Assembly (NCBI RefSeq): GCF_021654855.1
Contig: NZ_AP024202.1
Coordinates: 2,356,001 to 2,420,000, forward strand
Direction of reading: 5' to 3'
Length of the DNA: 64,000 nt
Source: Thiomicrorhabdus immobilis
GTDB lineage: Bacteria > Pseudomonadota > Gammaproteobacteria > Thiomicrospirales > Thiomicrospiraceae
The stretch's first letter is position 1, and each line of letters opens with the position of its first letter. Below the pieces are notes generated by a model. It did no database searches, had not been told where the DNA came from, and saw only the letters and a program-made list of their open reading frames with translations. The position numbers were made by a program, and so were the translations under genes. Shown one piece after another: positions 46,924-56,157 of the stretch.

Positions 46924-47610
46924 CTAAAGATGGCCGGTTTTAACGTAGATTAAAGTATCTTCATCCACAAATGGAAAGTGTTCGCTGTGGTGCGGGCTTC
47001 TTAACCAACTGCCTTTGGGGTAAACACCATGCTCATCCTTAAACACACCTTTCAACACCAAAATCTCTTCTCCACCCCAATGGCGATGCGGTTGGAACTT
47101 CTCGCCCGCTGGCCAAAACACCAATGCACTACCCTCTGTGCCATAACTATGCAAAGACATCACTTGCAAGTTGCCTATGCCAGGCTGCATAGGCTGGCTA
47201 TTGGTATCGATGACAACCGGTTCCAAATCCAATGGGTCAAACTGGTCTAACTTTACAAACAAGGTGCAGCCCTCTTTAGAAAAAGGCGAGTGTTTGGAAC
47301 CTGGCGGGTTTCTAAAATAAGTGCCGGCAGGGTAATCCCCCCTTTCATCGGAAAACACGCCCTCCAATACCAGAATCTCTTCACCCAGAGGGTGGGAATG
47401 TTCTGGAAATTGCGCTCCCGGCATAAACTTCACCAAACTGGTGGTGCGGCCATGCTCCGCAAACTCTTTCTCAAGTGGTTTACGTAACACACCCTTCGCA
47501 GGACTGCCTTGCCATTGCATCGCTTCGGTGTCTATCACCACACGTTTGTCTAGTTGCATATTTAGAGCCTGTTGCACAGTGTCGTCCTCCAACGATTTTG
47601 TTAGCTTCAT
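46924..47610 (-). CDS. tandem ChrR-type cupin protein
   Basis: 228 aa with two successive cupin domains. Domain 1 carries FPEHSHPLGEEILVLEGVF and GSKHSPF; domain 2 carries QPHRHWGGEEILVLKGVF and HHSEHFPF, each with a likely metal site of His, His, Glu, His. The pattern GEEILVLEGVF-DE is that of the ChrR cupin (anti-sigma) family, but no zinc-binding anti-sigma domain is present. It follows pdxH by 3 bases and is presumably co-transcribed. Function unknown; a metal- or oxidant-linked role is inference. Confidence 0.78.
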   Translation of the reverse strand: MKLTKSLEDDTVQQALNMQLDKRVVIDTEAMQWQGSPAKGVLRKPLEKEFAEHGRTTSLVKFMPGAQFPEHSHPLGEEILVLEGVFSDERGDYPAGTYFRNPPGSKHSPFSKEGCTLFVKLDQFDPLDLEPVVIDTNSQPMQPGIGNLQVMSLHSYGTEGSALVFWPAGEKFQPHRHWGGEEILVLKGVFKDEHGVYPKGSWLRSPHHSEHFPFVDEDTLIYVKTGHL

Positions 47611-47613
47611 TGT

Positions 47614-48291
47614 TTATGGCGCTAAACGCTGGATTTTCCAGCCGTTTTCTTGCGGGGTAAACACCAAACGGTCATGGAGTCGGTCATCACCGCCTTGCCA
47701 GAATTCAAAATAACTGGGCTCGATACAGTAACCGCCCCAAAAATCCGGAAAAGGCACTTGTCCACTGGCAAACTTCTGTTTGAGTTTTTGGTATTGGTTG
47801 ACCAACAATGCCTTTGAGGAGATAACCTGGCTTTGATGGCTGACCCAAGCCCCAATCTGGCTTCCTGAAGGCCGAAGGAAAAAGTAATGCATCGAATCTT
47901 TTAAGGAGATTTTTTTGGCTGTGCCGCGAATTTTGACCTGGCGCTCCAGACCCAACCATAAGAACTGAATCGTGACTTCAGGGTTATGCTCGATCTCTTT
48001 GGCTTTTTGACTGGTGTAGTTGGTAAAAAACACAAAACCATTTTCATCAAAGGCCTTGAGTAATACAGTGCGGGTATTGGGCCGATTGTCTTTATCAACC
48101 GTCGCCAACACCATGGCATTCGGTTCTATTAAATCAGCGCTTTCCGCCTCGTCATACCAGGCCTTAAATTGAGCGAATGGGTTCTTGGCTACATTTTCTT
48201 CAGTCAATTGTGCTTTTTTATACACTTTGCGCGCATCGTAGAGGTCTTTATTCACCTCTTGATCTAATGCCTGGCTTTCTGAATCACTCAT
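47614..48291 (-). CDS. pdxH: pyridoxamine 5'-phosphate oxidase
   Basis: 225-aa FMN enzyme making pyridoxal phosphate. PNTRTVLLKAFDENGFVFF, TNYTSQKAKEIEHNP, FFLRPSGSQIGAWVSHQSQ and FWGGYCIEPSYFEFWQGG plus RLHDR are the standard signature. Length is usual. It is followed by the double cupin gene on the same strand. Confidence 0.93.
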   Translation of the reverse strand: MSDSESQALDQEVNKDLYDARKVYKKAQLTEENVAKNPFAQFKAWYDEAESADLIEPNAMVLATVDKDNRPNTRTVLLKAFDENGFVFFTNYTSQKAKEIEHNPEVTIQFLWLGLERQVKIRGTAKKISLKDSMHYFFLRPSGSQIGAWVSHQSQVISSKALLVNQYQKLKQKFASGQVPFPDFWGGYCIEPSYFEFWQGGDDRLHDRLVFTPQENGWKIQRLAP

Positions 48292-48779
48292 CGGCTACTC
48301 CTCATCACTCGGTGTTATAAATTATTCTACTCTTAGAGGCTTTGACTGCCACAAAAGATTTAAAAAATACTTTTCTCAAAGTTAAACGGGCTTATTCAGC
48401 TTAATTTGAGCGCCACCACTTTTAAATTATACGGTATCAATTAATCTTTATTACAGCCAATAAAACTTATCCATTATGGTAATTTGCCAACTCTATAAAA
48501 CACAAACAACGGGTTAGTTGACACACTCTTACCAGGCCTGGTTATGTGCTATTCAATAAAGGCGGTTAAACCATTTATTACATACTTGAGTAACGTCAAC
48601 CAGATACTGCGTAAGATTATTCTAGGGCACGCACCAATCGTCACAATATCGTTCGATTGAAGACGCGATAAATTAATAAATTACGAGAAACACTAAGAAT
48701 AATGACTTTAAAGAAAGCAAGATGAGAAAACTTTGAGAAACCGCCTAAAAAGGTGGCGCTCAAAGTTATGAAAATTAAA
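48292..48779. other. 488-bp intergenic region
   Basis: No credible gene. It carries an exact ACCAGGCCTGGT palindrome at 48531-48542. No terminator hairpin or promoter was convincing. Confidence 0.5.
48531..48542. repeat. ACCAGGCCTGGT palindrome (copy 4)
   Basis: Exact 12-bp palindrome in the intergenic region upstream of pdxH and downstream of the tauE-like gene. Confidence 0.8.
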
Positions 48780-49589
48780 TTAGACCAAAAGCATTTTAAT
48801 GCCAACAAATGCAAGAAAGATGGCAAAAACGACCTTCAACTGTTTAACATTAAGTTTATAAGCGAGTTTTACACCTAACGGCGCAAAAAGCATTGTCATT
48901 GGCACTAAAGCGATAAAACCAAGCCAATTAACGTAACCCGTTGAAGCTACTGGCAAGTTAGGTACATTCCAGCCGATGAGAACATAGCCAATCGTAGCAG
49001 GAATACTAATTACCAGGCCAAATAATGACGCTGTACTTACCGCCTTATGAATTGGATAGGAAAACAGTGTTAATAAAGGCACCATTAACGTTCCTCCACC
49101 AATACCTAATAATGAAGAAAACCCACCTAATAAAGATGCAAAGATTTGCTGACCTGGAAACTTAGGAAGTTCTTTTGCTATCACAATATTTCGGTAACTA
49201 CTCATAATCATATGCGTCGAAACCAACAATAAAAGTACCCCAAACATCCATTTCAAGGTTACTCCATTAACATATGAGGCAAAATAAGCCCCTAATAGAA
49301 CACCTAATACTACAAACGGCAACCAGCGCTTAACGATAACCCAGTCTATTCCGCCTTTCTTATGGTGGGATCTGGCAGAAATAATCGAAGTCACCACAAT
49401 GGTTGAAAGGGATGTTCCAACAGCTAATGGCATGGCAATCGAGATATCAATATTTAAATAAATAAAAATATGGTAAAGCATGGGCACAATAACAATGCCC
49501 CCTCCTACGCCTAAAAGCCCTGCCAACAACCCAGCAATCACCCCACTTAGTAATAAAATGGGTAATAAAATAATCAATTCATTCATCAT
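48780..49589 (-). CDS. TauE/SafE-family sulfite/anion exporter
   Basis: 269 aa with about eight membrane helices. GVIAGLLAGLLGVGGGIVIVP and FSSLLGIGGGTLMVP are the paired TauE/SafE motifs. The family exports sulfite, sulfoacetate or related anions. It is the last gene of the porin-TRAP-ggt operon and starts 6 bases after ggt, so it may remove sulfur-containing end products of the imported compound. Confidence 0.87.
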   Translation of the reverse strand: MMNELIILLPILLLSGVIAGLLAGLLGVGGGIVIVPMLYHIFIYLNIDISIAMPLAVGTSLSTIVVTSIISARSHHKKGGIDWVIVKRWLPFVVLGVLLGAYFASYVNGVTLKWMFGVLLLLVSTHMIMSSYRNIVIAKELPKFPGQQIFASLLGGFSSLLGIGGGTLMVPLLTLFSYPIHKAVSTASLFGLVISIPATIGYVLIGWNVPNLPVASTGYVNWLGFIALVPMTMLFAPLGVKLAYKLNVKQLKVVFAIFLAFVGIKMLLV

Positions 49590-49595
49590 TTACCC

Positions 49596-51191
49596 TCACA
49601 TTCCCGCAGCCTTACCATCACTTCTCGGGTCTGTAGCCCCCTCAATTTTTGATGATGGATACAATACCAAGGCACCGGCATGCCCCACCGCCGAATCTAC
49701 AGGATTAAGCCATTCAAATTCATGCCCCTTTTCTTGCAGCTCGCCAGCAAAAAAATCAGGAAAACGCGATTCAAGCTTTAAGCTTTCAGAGGCATTGCCC
49801 CAAGTTCTTCCCAATAGCCATCGAGGCTTATTAATGGCTGTTTGTAAATCATCTCCATAATAAGCATAACGACTGAAAACAGTCGCCTGAGTTTGTGGTT
49901 GACCATCCCCGCCCATCGTTCCATAAGCCATCACGCGCCCATCCTTAAACAGAGCAATCGCAGGGTTTAAGGTATGAAAAGGTTTCTTATCTGGCTGAAT
50001 ACAACGGACGTGACGATTATCCAGAGAGAAACTGCAACCTCTATTCTGCCAAACGATACCTGACTCTGGGAGCATGAAACCACTGCCAAATTCATGATAA
50101 ATACTCTGAATCGCGCTAACCACACGTCCTTTAGAATCAATAACACCAAACCAAGTGGTATCCCCAGGAGAAGTTTTTTCATCCCAATCTTGCGTTTTAC
50201 TTAAATCGATTTGTTGACTCAAATAATCAAGGTATTCTGGTTCAAGCCATGCCTGCAAATCTTCTTTGCTTGCTGAGGTGTCCATCCTATTTCGATGAGA
50301 AAACGCAATTTTGGTCGCCTCTACCAACAAATGAACATAATCTACGGAATCGCTTTTAGGAAGCTTATCTTTCCATCGGTCAAACAGCCCTAAAATCATT
50401 AATGACGCTACACCCTGAGTAGGAGCAGAAGCGTTAAACAGAGTGGCTTTAGAGGTTTCCATTTCAAGATATGGCTTCCAAGAAGCTTTATGGTTTTCAA
50501 GATCCTGCCGGGTGATATAGCCTTGCTTAACAGAAAAATCACTGGCTATCGAGGCGGCAAGCTCACCTCGATAAAAATCATCAAAACCTTTTTGCCCCAG
50601 TTTCTCTAATGTTTTTCCCAGAGATTTCTGTACTAAGGTTTCACCTTCATTAAGAGTCTTACCTTCAGGGTAATAAACTTCTGAAAAAGCCTTGTCCGCC
50701 TGAAGCTCTTTCGCTTTATCTTTGAATGTTTCAGCTAAAGAGGCTGTTACCAATATGCCATTTTTAGCCGAATCGACGGCTTCTTGCATGAGTTTAGAGG
50801 ATGAGGTTGTTCCTCCCCAATCATTTTGGCTTTTTTGGTAAGCTAAATCCCAAGCTGAAACAGCTCCTGCAACCGTATTTGCCGCTAACTTGCCTCTAAA
50901 GGGAATTTCGTCCATGCCCGTATAGAGTTCCGCTGAAATTTCAGAACCCGAATAACCAGATGCTTCAATGAAACTCACGCCATCCTCTGGGTCATAAATC
51001 AACCAAAAAGCATCTCCTCCAATACCGGTCATATGAGGATAATGCACCGCTAACGAAGCCGCTGTAGCAATTGCCGCTTCAATTGCATTACCACCCGACT
51101 TTAAAATATCAAGGCCAGCATCGGCTGCTGCATGGTGTGGCGCGACAACCATTCCCTTGGTACTTACTTGTGTTTTAAATTGTTCAATCAT
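49596..51191 (-). CDS. gamma-glutamyltransferase family protein
   Basis: 531-aa Ntn hydrolase. MVVAPHHAAADAGLDILKSGGNAIEAAIA, given here in part, and TGIGGDAFWLIYD, then the autocleavage region SPGDTTWFGVIDSKG with the likely catalytic Thr, and HTLNPAIALFKDGRV, match the GGT family. There is no signal peptide, unlike E. coli GGT, so it is probably cytoplasmic. In TRAP operons such enzymes may process gamma-glutamyl compounds or act as acylases. It is 2 bases from dctM. Confidence 0.85.
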   Translation of the reverse strand: MIEQFKTQVSTKGMVVAPHHAAADAGLDILKSGGNAIEAAIATAASLAVHYPHMTGIGGDAFWLIYDPEDGVSFIEASGYSGSEISAELYTGMDEIPFRGKLAANTVAGAVSAWDLAYQKSQNDWGGTTSSSKLMQEAVDSAKNGILVTASLAETFKDKAKELQADKAFSEVYYPEGKTLNEGETLVQKSLGKTLEKLGQKGFDDFYRGELAASIASDFSVKQGYITRQDLENHKASWKPYLEMETSKATLFNASAPTQGVASLMILGLFDRWKDKLPKSDSVDYVHLLVEATKIAFSHRNRMDTSASKEDLQAWLEPEYLDYLSQQIDLSKTQDWDEKTSPGDTTWFGVIDSKGRVVSAIQSIYHEFGSGFMLPESGIVWQNRGCSFSLDNRHVRCIQPDKKPFHTLNPAIALFKDGRVMAYGTMGGDGQPQTQATVFSRYAYYGDDLQTAINKPRWLLGRTWGNASESLKLESRFPDFFAGELQEKGHEFEWLNPVDSAVGHAGALVLYPSSKIEGATDPRSDGKAAGM

Positions 51192-51193
51192 AC

Positions 51194-52519
51194 TTAACTC
51201 CAGCCAATCGCTTTAGGTAACCAGAGGGCTATTTCTGGAAAAATCATTACCAACCCAATCACACCAATTTGCATCCCAATAAAAGGCACAACCCCTTTAT
51301 AGATATCAATCGTTTTAATTTCTGGAGGAGCAACACCTTTAAGGAAAAATAGTGACCAACCAAAAGGTGGTGTTAAAAAAGAGGTTTGCAAATTCAGTGC
51401 TACTAAAATCGCTAACCAAACCATATCGATACCTAATGCATGAAAAATTGGTAGCATTAAAGGTAAGACAATATAGGAGATTTCAATCCACTCTAAAAAG
51501 AAACCTAAGACCAAAAGTATGAGCATCATGAAAAGGATTGCCCCCCACTCGCCTCCTGGAATCATTGAGAATAAATCTTCAATTAAATAATCGCCATCCA
51601 AGCCTCTAAAACTTAAACCAAAAATTTGTGCGGCAATCAGTACAAACATAATCATGCCGGTGATTTTTAAGGTCTCTCTTAAGGTTCCTCTTAAAACATC
51701 CAAACTCAATCGTTTACTTAACAAAACCAAAACCAAAGCGCCTAAAGCACCCATCGAAGCGGCTTCTGTCGGTGCAGCAACCCCACCTATAATTGAGCCC
51801 AACACTGCAAATATGAGAATAAAGGGTGGAGCAACAGACTTGATAAATTCAATCCATAATTCTTTTCTTGAATACTGCTCTCTTTCCTCTAGCTCTATTG
51901 CAGGAACCTTTTCAGGGTTTTTCCAAGCAATAAACAAAATATACAACACATACAATGTTGCCAGTATTAAACCTGGAACCAATGCCGCCGCAAACAGTGG
52001 TCCAATGGCCTCTCCTGTAATATCAGCCAGTAATATCAACACTAAACTTGGGGGAAGAATCTGCCCTAAAGTTCCTGACGCACATATTGTTCCGCAGGCT
52101 ACTGAATGGCTATAATTTCGTCTCAATAACGTCGGTAATGCGATCATACTTAAGGTAACAACCGTTGCCCCTACAATGCCTGTAGAAGCGCCCATTAAGA
52201 CACCAACAAGAATAATCGCTATCGCCATTCCGCCCGGAAGCCTTCCGGCAAGATGCCCTAAGACATCAAGCATTTTCTCCGCTAAACGCGACTTTTCGAG
52301 CATCACGCCCATAAAAACAAACAGAGGAATCGCTAATAATGTGTAGTTGGTTAAAACACCAAATATGCGCGCTGGAATAAGATTGAATAAATCAACCCCC
52401 ATCCCTATTAATCCGAAGGTTAAACCTGCCGCAACGATTGAAAATGCAACAGGAACTCCTACTAAAATAAGAGTAAAAAGTGTGATGACCATTAAAATGG
52501 CCAAAAATTGAGGTTCCAT
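51194..52519 (-). CDS. dctM: TRAP transporter large permease DctM
   Basis: 441 aa with about twelve hydrophobic segments. GVPVAFSIVAAGLTFGLIG, ASTGIVGATVVTLSMIALP, CASGTLGQILPPSLVLILLADI and LNLQTSFLTPPFGWSLFFLKG are DctM hallmarks. It forms the ion-coupled channel together with DctQ. It is 4 bases from dctQ. Confidence 0.92.
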   Translation of the reverse strand: MEPQFLAILMVITLFTLILVGVPVAFSIVAAGLTFGLIGMGVDLFNLIPARIFGVLTNYTLLAIPLFVFMGVMLEKSRLAEKMLDVLGHLAGRLPGGMAIAIILVGVLMGASTGIVGATVVTLSMIALPTLLRRNYSHSVACGTICASGTLGQILPPSLVLILLADITGEAIGPLFAAALVPGLILATLYVLYILFIAWKNPEKVPAIELEEREQYSRKELWIEFIKSVAPPFILIFAVLGSIIGGVAAPTEAASMGALGALVLVLLSKRLSLDVLRGTLRETLKITGMIMFVLIAAQIFGLSFRGLDGDYLIEDLFSMIPGGEWGAILFMMLILLVLGFFLEWIEISYIVLPLMLPIFHALGIDMVWLAILVALNLQTSFLTPPFGWSLFFLKGVAPPEIKTIDIYKGVVPFIGMQIGVIGLVMIFPEIALWLPKAIGWS

Positions 52520-52523
52520 AAAT

Positions 52524-53030
52524 TCAGTGCTCTTGCTTAGTATTCGTTAATGCCTTCAAAAAAAGAGCCAAGCCCTGTATAGCAATCAGAACAAAACCAA
52601 TTGGAAGTAATGATTTAACTAAATATCGATAAGGCAGTCCTCCAGGATCAGGAGAAACTTCCATAATGTCATATGAACGAAAGACAAAATCTGACGTGAG
52701 GTAAATCATAAAGACGGAAAAGGGAATGATAATAAATAGAGGAATTACCAAATCCATCCAACGTTTAGTTCTTTGTGAATAGCGATGATAAAAAAGATCA
52801 ACTCGGACATGCTCACCTTGCTGTAAGGTATAAACAGATCCAAACATTGCGATTGCGGCCAATAGATGCCATTCGAGCTCTTGCATACCGACTGAACTTG
52901 CTGAAAAGAAATATCTAGCAAGCACATTGCCCGCGACTAAAAGCACGAGCATAAAGATCAACCAAGAACTTAAATGGCCGATGCATTCGATGAATGCATC
53001 TAGCCTTTTAGATAAACTTGATAAAAACAT
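52524..53030 (-). CDS. dctQ: TRAP transporter small permease DctQ
   Basis: 168 aa, four membrane helices; NVLARYFFSASSVGMQELEWHL and GEHVRVDLFYHRYSQRTKRWMD (shortened) are typical of DctQ. It associates with DctM. Lies between dctP and dctM with spacings of 2 and 4 bases. Confidence 0.9.
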   Translation of the reverse strand: MFLSSLSKRLDAFIECIGHLSSWLIFMLVLLVAGNVLARYFFSASSVGMQELEWHLLAAIAMFGSVYTLQQGEHVRVDLFYHRYSQRTKRWMDLVIPLFIIIPFSVFMIYLTSDFVFRSYDIMEVSPDPGGLPYRYLVKSLLPIGFVLIAIQGLALFLKALTNTKQEH

Positions 53031-53032
53031 AA

Positions 53033-54127
53033 TTACAACTTAGTCATAAGTACTTTTTCACTTCGTTCCTGCCATGCATCATGCTTGGCTTTGAAAGCAA
53101 AATAGCTTTCATGAACTTTCTTCACCAAAGGATCTTTTTCTGTATAGGTTTCAAAAGTTTTGAAAGTAATCTCTTTTAATTTTTCAACTACAGAATCTGG
53201 CAAGGTTCTAACCTCAACACCATGATTTTTTACTAAATCATCTAATGCTTCAGAGTTATTAGCCTCTGACCACATATGACTCATTAAGTTACATTCCGCA
53301 GCAACCGTTTCTACAATGGCTTGTAAATCTTTTGGTAAAGAATTCCAAGCATCTTTATTAATTAAACACTCGGTAGTGTTACTTGGCTCAGACCATCCGG
53401 TAGTGTAGTAATATTTAGCCGCTTTCTGTAAACCTAAACGACGATCTTGATATGGGCCAACAAATTCAGCCGCATCAATCACTCCACGTTCAAGAGCTGA
53501 GAAAATCTCGCCACCAGGAAGCAACTTAACGCTAACCCCCAATTGCTCATAAACTTTACCCGCTAATCCAGGAATACGCATACGTAGTCCCTTTAGGTCT
53601 GCTACAGAATTGATTTCTTTTCTAAACCAACCCGTCATTTGAACACCCGTATTTCCTGCGGCCAAACCGATAACGTTAAATGGCTTATACACCTCATCCC
53701 AAAGCTCTTTTCCGCCGCCTTCTTGTAACCAAGCGTTGGTTCCTTGAAAATTCATCCCAAATGGTACCGCTGTAAAATACTGAGCCGCAAAAGTTTTTCC
53801 AGCCCAATAATATGAGTTAGCCCAGTTCATCTCAATCGTACCTTTAGAGACTGCATCAAAACCTTCCATCGCTGGAATCAACTCACCTGCCGCATAATGC
53901 TTAATTTTTAAACGACCACCAGACAGTTCATCTATTCGTTTGCAAAAATAACTGGCGCTTCCTGGCCCTTTTGAATAAAAAGGCGCACCTGCTGGATAGG
54001 CATTAGTCATCTTCCATCTAAATTTTTGTTTATCTGCAGCATTTGCGATTGATGGCGCAACCGTAGCGCCTGTGGCTGCTAACCCTGCTAGACCAGCCCT
54101 AAGAAAATCTCTTCTTTTAAGTGACAT
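53033..54127 (-). CDS. dctP: TRAP solute-binding protein DctP (TakP-like)
   Basis: 364 aa. The N-terminus KRRDFLRAGLAGLAATG is a twin-arginine signal, so it is exported folded. GGRLKIKHYAAGELIPAME, WANSYYWAGKT, GWFRKEINSVADLKGLRMRI and ERGVIDAAEFVGPYQD follow the TakP-like group, which binds 2-oxo acids and relatives. The Arg in LRMRIPG is the usual carboxylate ligand. The true substrate is not determined; context with ggt and tauE suggests an amino-acid-derived or sulfur-containing carboxylate. Confidence 0.9.
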   Translation of the reverse strand: MSLKRRDFLRAGLAGLAATGATVAPSIANAADKQKFRWKMTNAYPAGAPFYSKGPGSASYFCKRIDELSGGRLKIKHYAAGELIPAMEGFDAVSKGTIEMNWANSYYWAGKTFAAQYFTAVPFGMNFQGTNAWLQEGGGKELWDEVYKPFNVIGLAAGNTGVQMTGWFRKEINSVADLKGLRMRIPGLAGKVYEQLGVSVKLLPGGEIFSALERGVIDAAEFVGPYQDRRLGLQKAAKYYYTTGWSEPSNTTECLINKDAWNSLPKDLQAIVETVAAECNLMSHMWSEANNSEALDDLVKNHGVEVRTLPDSVVEKLKEITFKTFETYTEKDPLVKKVHESYFAFKAKHDAWQERSEKVLMTKL

Positions 54128-54163
54128 AAAATAACTCCTAATTTTTTAATCTGATTGTCTGGT

Positions 54164-55261
54164 TTAGAATTGAATCTGAGTACCGATTTTAAGTGTTCCA
54201 ACTGCATCAGAACCCGTTTCTTTAGTGTTCGAATAAACCGCTGAAATTAATGCGTTATGACTAGAGATAACATAGTTCATACCCAGTTCACTTTTATCCA
54301 TCGTTCCACCTGTCTCATATTCAAAATTCTGCACTCGTGCAAAAGGCTGAAATTTACCTATTCCAACTTTTTTAGGGAACATATAGGAAGTTAACGCTAG
54401 GTAAGAATCACCTGCTTTAAGGGTTGGATCTGTAATACCATCAAGATCGTAAGAATAATACGCACCTTCTAACGTACCAACGCCACCGTTAGACAACTTC
54501 TTTTCAAGAAGGAAATCTGCATTCCATGCCGTGAAGTCGCCCTGGTTAGTTACATCGGTACCCACACCATTTGCTTGGTATGCACCACCGATACCAAATG
54601 TAAGAATATCTTTAGAGCCATGGTAAGTACTACGATTGAAATAACCAGACTCGGCATCCCATAAACTCACGGCTAAACGGCCAGAGTATAACAAGCTACC
54701 AGAATCGTTCGGTCCATCTGTACGACCTTGTGTAGCACCAAAATAGTACTTAACTTTCTTATCGTTTGCTAAACCCCAAAATACCACACCATCATCTCTG
54801 CCAGCAAAAATTGATGGATATTTACGCACTGAAGGGAAATCAAATGCGGCCTGGTAAAAAGGCCCATCCAAATTGGCTCTATCAGTAGGAATCAAAACTC
54901 GACCAGCCCAAATATTCAATCCGTCATTGATATGAAACTTTGCAGCGGCATCCATAAGCTTGATATTGTCATTCGCATCTTTTTCTGTATTAAACGTAAA
55001 CTGAATATCTTTCATTGCTTGTGCAGTCAAATAAAAACGCATATTTTGTACAGCAAAATCGGTACTATTATCAGTACCACTAGGCGCACCATCCTCTACA
55101 ATAGAGGCACTTGCTCTAATTCCCGCTCCAATTTTTACCCAACGATCATCATCGATATTCAGAGTTATGCCTGCATTAGCAACGGGAGTCGTCAATAACA
55201 ACGCTCCACCAGCCAAAACACTCGCCAGACAACCCACTTTTTGATTCTTACTTATATTCAT
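54164..55261 (-). CDS. outer-membrane porin
   Basis: 365 aa with a signal peptide ending ANA, alternating beta strands throughout, and a C-terminal Phe (IGTQIQF) as in outer-membrane beta-barrels. AGRVLIPTDRANLDGPFY and KYYFGATQGRTDGPND resemble OprP/OprO-like or generic Gram-negative porins. It starts the operon with the TRAP system and probably gives the substrate passage through the outer membrane. Confidence 0.82.
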   Translation of the reverse strand: MNISKNQKVGCLASVLAGGALLLTTPVANAGITLNIDDDRWVKIGAGIRASASIVEDGAPSGTDNSTDFAVQNMRFYLTAQAMKDIQFTFNTEKDANDNIKLMDAAAKFHINDGLNIWAGRVLIPTDRANLDGPFYQAAFDFPSVRKYPSIFAGRDDGVVFWGLANDKKVKYYFGATQGRTDGPNDSGSLLYSGRLAVSLWDAESGYFNRSTYHGSKDILTFGIGGAYQANGVGTDVTNQGDFTAWNADFLLEKKLSNGGVGTLEGAYYSYDLDGITDPTLKAGDSYLALTSYMFPKKVGIGKFQPFARVQNFEYETGGTMDKSELGMNYVISSHNALISAVYSNTKETGSDAVGTLKIGTQIQF

Positions 55262-55628
55262 TTTTTACCCTTCAACTAGAACTATCATTTGTAAACACTA
55301 CAACATACATTTAGCACCGGGTATGCCAAAAAAATAAAAATAACGTAACTTTTTGTTTTTAATGGATTTTAACCAAAAAAATAAATTTTCAATATAAGCA
55401 AAAAATGATTTATTTGCACCATAAAAACAGCTGATATGAATACCTTTTGTAAACCAAATACTTTTTAATCATTTCTTTTGTATACTACAAACATACAAAA
55501 AAATTAAAAAAATGATATTCATCTCAATAAATAACTAAAATCGTTTACATTCGAAATAATTATTTATAAATTACAAAATGCACCAAATAAGAGCATTTTT
55601 ATTTTTTAACAAAACAGGATTGTAAAAA
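55262..55628. promoter_or_regulatory. divergent promoter region porin operon / lrp-type gene
   Basis: 367 very AT-rich bases. TTTGTAAAC occurs at 55288-55296 and 55446-55454, and TTTGTATAC at 55477-55485; the last is part of TTTGTA-TAC-TACAAA, an inverted repeat at 55477-55491. The second and third are 31 bp apart, about three helical turns. This could be the operator of the adjacent Lrp/AsnC regulator. Confidence 0.45.
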
Positions 55629-56072
55629 ATGAATACTGACAACCATATCATTAATGCATTAATTAAAAATGGTCGAGCTTCCTATGCTGATATCGCGAGA
55701 GAGATTGGAGTATCAAGGGCTTATGTCAGGCAAAGAGTCCAGAAATTAGTCGATGAGGGTATGATTGAACAATTTACAGCAGTCATTAACCCTAATAAAT
55801 TAGGGAAGTCTCTATCTGCTTTTTTGGACGTCAAAGTCTCTCCTCAAGGCATTGAAGAGATTGCTAATGAACTAGCCAACTGCCCAGAAGTTGTTAGCTT
55901 ATATATTATGAGTGATATGAAAAGCCTTCATATCCATACCTTAACAAACGATATAGATGCATTAGATAAATTCTCGCAAGAACATCTGTTCTCTCGAGAA
56001 CATATTATTGATGTGGATTGCAAAACATTACTTAAGCGAGTTAAAAATCGTCGAGGAGGACCAAGACTTTAA
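55629..56072 (+). CDS. Lrp/AsnC-family transcriptional regulator
   Basis: 147 aa: N-terminal AsnC-type HTH (NGRASYADIAREIGVSRAYVRQRVQKL), C-terminal RAM-like ligand domain (LSAFLDVKVSPQGIEEIANEL, VVSLYIMSDMKSLHI). Divergent from the porin-TRAP operon, which is its likely target, with an amino acid or derivative as effector. The C-terminus is basic (RVKNRRGGPRL). Length is typical for short Lrp proteins. Confidence 0.87.
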   Translation: MNTDNHIINALIKNGRASYADIAREIGVSRAYVRQRVQKLVDEGMIEQFTAVINPNKLGKSLSAFLDVKVSPQGIEEIANELANCPEVVSLYIMSDMKSLHIHTLTNDIDALDKFSQEHLFSREHIIDVDCKTLLKRVKNRRGGPRL

Positions 56073-56157
56073 TTGGTAATTCCTTTTCATATGCATTTTA
56101 AATAGAAAATTGGCAAGTGATTTTTTAAATGGTTAGCAAAGAGTTAAGGTAGCAAAC

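Noticed and set aside
48641-48826. 61-aa minus-strand frame beside the tauE-like gene
   Set aside because: It overlaps the end of the TauE gene on the same strand in another frame, with no motif and no ribosome site.
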